Shown: positions 62,794 through 64,000 of the stretch, piece after piece | Layout: each line of letters starts with the position of its first letter | Position numbering within the stretch: position 1 is the first letter of the stretch | Assembly (NCBI GenBank): GCA_015227615.1 | Contig: JAALGZ010000003.1 | Location: forward strand, 1,674,001-1,738,000 | Direction of reading: 5' to 3' | DNA from: Labyrinthula sp. Ha | Lineage: Eukaryota > Sar > Bigyra > Labyrinthulida > Labyrinthulaceae | DNA length: 64,000 nt | Made by a program: the position numbers and the translations under genes | The notes under the pieces: generated by a model | Told to the model about the DNA's origin: nothing | Databases searched by the model: none | The model's input: the letters and a program-made list of their open reading frames with translations, nothing else

Positions 62794-64000
62794 TTAATCT
62801 TTAAAATCAGTTAAAATATTTTTCATCTGATTAAATATCCGTCGTACTCTTTGAAAACGACGTTTCTTTGGCTTTTCAGGGCGAAAGATTTCTTCTACCT
62901 CTTGTCCACACTTAATTTCTTTCCCAACCAATTGCTGTATAAAATTTACAAGAAAACCATCTCTTTCTGTTCCAATAAATTTAAAACTAAGCTCGTTTTC
63001 TCTAATCACAAATATATCAAGTATTTCATCAGGACCAAAAATTATTCTAGAAAAGAACTTGAACAAAAATGAATTTTGAAGCTTTTTGTGGTTGAAGAAA
63101 ATAAAAACAATTTGCAGAAACTTTTCTCTTGTAATTGGATTATCTGTTTTCCACACTAAATCAGGAGTCAAAGATATCTTTAATTTTGAATCTTTTACTT
63201 CAGGAAGCAATTCTGGAACAATAAAAGCATTTTTTTCTCTTGGATCAACAAATAAAATTAAACTATATAATGCCAGGTGCAAAACGTATTCTCTTTCTTT
63301 TCTTGTATATTGTTGTAATAAAACATCAAATAAATCTTTTCTTATTATTCCAGTATCAATATATTTTCTATAGTTTGAAAATACACTTTTATTTGTTGTA
63401 AAAGCAAGTTGATGAAAAGTTTCATCACGAATAAAACTCCCCAAAGCTTGAGCTAAAAAAGAAGGTGCAAAAAATATATAATTATCACTTTCAGATAAAT
63501 TTATATCTTTGAAATAAGAAATAATTCCTTCTTTAGAATACATTTTTAACATTTCTTCCATTTCCTTTTCAGAAAAGTTACACTTTTTAGCTTTTAGTTT
63601 AAACCTTTCAACTGTCATATAACTTGATTCTTCACGACAATTATCCAAAAATAATACATAAATAGATTTGATCAGTAATCGTGGATTTAATAAGTTATTT
63701 AACTTTGAGTCATACTTACCTATGCTCATTAACTCCTCTATTATTGCATTCTCACGACTTATATAAGAATCTACAGCGTTTTCAACAGGAAAGAAAATAG
63801 TTTCTTCATCTTCAATAATAATTAAAATCCCAGAAAGTTTAGATAGAAAGGATTTAATTGTGCTGTTTATATTCTCAAGTGTTTTATTTTTCTTTAAAAA
63901 AGTATTTAAAAAAGTTCCAATAAATAAAACAGGTGCTTCTGGAGCATTTCTTAAAATACTTTCACACCAAAATTTAAGTCTAAATAAATCTTTTTCTTTT
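62794..64000 (-). CDS. Roco (Roc-COR) GTPase family protein, C-terminal part
   Basis: Open frame running off the right edge; at least 402 codons lie in the window. Its first residues match the end of a Roc GTPase domain (LKFWCESILRNAPEAPVLFIG), where the usual THxD guanine-specificity motif reads TFLN. Then FFPVENAVDSYISRE leads to the COR dimerisation domain (from about 63730 downwards). Recognisable COR parts are EMLKMYSKEGIISYFKD, FFAPSFLAQALGSFIRDE and YSLILFVDPREKNAFIVPEL. The protein ends with a basic tail (KPKKRRFQRVRRIFNQ) and no kinase domain. Roco proteins are signalling GTPases regulated by dimerisation. The Met at 63729 is internal, not a start. The P-loop, if present, is outside the window. 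Confidence 0.75.
   Translation of the reverse strand, partial: KEKDLFRLKFWCESILRNAPEAPVLFIGTFLNTFLKKNKTLENINSTIKSFLSKLSGILIIIEDEETIFFPVENAVDSYISRENAIIEELMSIGKYDSKLNNLLNPRLLIKSIYVLFLDNCREESSYMTVERFKLKAKKCNFSEKEMEEMLKMYSKEGIISYFKDINLSESDNYIFFAPSFLAQALGSFIRDETFHQLAFTTNKSVFSNYRKYIDTGIIRKDLFDVLLQQYTRKEREYVLHLALYSLILFVDPREKNAFIVPELLPEVKDSKLKISLTPDLVWKTDNPITREKFLQIVFIFFNHKKLQNSFLFKFFSRIIFGPDEILDIFVIRENELSFKFIGTERDGFLVNFIQQLVGKEIKCGQEVEEIFRPEKPKKRRFQRVRRIFNQMKNILTDFKD

Overview
This is a window from a unicellular eukaryote with standard stop codons and an AT-rich genome (roughly one third GC by eye). Beta-tubulin, lumazine synthase (riboflavin autotrophy), PSTK (selenocysteine pathway), a 7TM-RGS hybrid receptor, a Roco protein, an AIF-like protein and Crypton-type, pogo-type and copia-type mobile elements fit a protist. 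The beta-tubulin resembles stramenopile/alveolate (SAR) sequences as I remember them; this placement is an inference. Three introns could be placed with confidence and all are tiny (28-30 nt, GT...AG).

Layout. 1-2.2 kb: no gene. 2.2-8.7 kb: a tight cluster of PSTK (minus, split by a whole-looking, very young Ty1/copia element with identical 159-bp LTRs and a 5-bp target duplication), lumazine synthase (plus) and an SPX protein (minus); the last two share the bases TTAA at their stop codons. 8.7-14.5 kb: empty. 14.5-15.7 kb: a full-length pogo/CENP-B-like protein whose catalytic acidic residues are replaced. 15.7-21.8 kb: empty. 21.8-24.05 kb: an acidic unknown protein converging on a three-exon, membrane-anchored M14 carboxypeptidase. 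24.1-27.1 kb: a TIR element carrying a 1,400-bp Crypton-like insert; a second copy without the insert lies at 42.75-44.3 kb. 28-34.4 kb: scattered decayed material, including copia fossils and an unidentified GC-richer pseudogene. 37-38.7 kb: a 7TM-RGS receptor converging on a small membrane protein gene. 38.8-40.2 kb: a decayed MORN-repeat gene. 40.5-42.6 kb: a copia fossil. 47.5-49.4 kb: AIF-like flavoprotein relative with one 30-nt intron. 53.3-54.6 kb: intronless beta-tubulin. 58-61.5 kb: small doubtful reading frames and a decayed gene. 62.8-64 kb: the C-terminal part of a Roco (Roc-COR) protein running off the window.

The genes do not form a pathway. The recurring design is tight tail-to-tail gene pairs separated by kilobases of featureless AT-rich DNA. 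The most unusual items are the TIR/Crypton composite with lox-like paired 17-bp arms, the copia element primed from the tRNA-Asn anticodon arm and sitting inside PSTK, the catalytically dead pogo protein, and an AIF that has lost two FAD-contact motifs.
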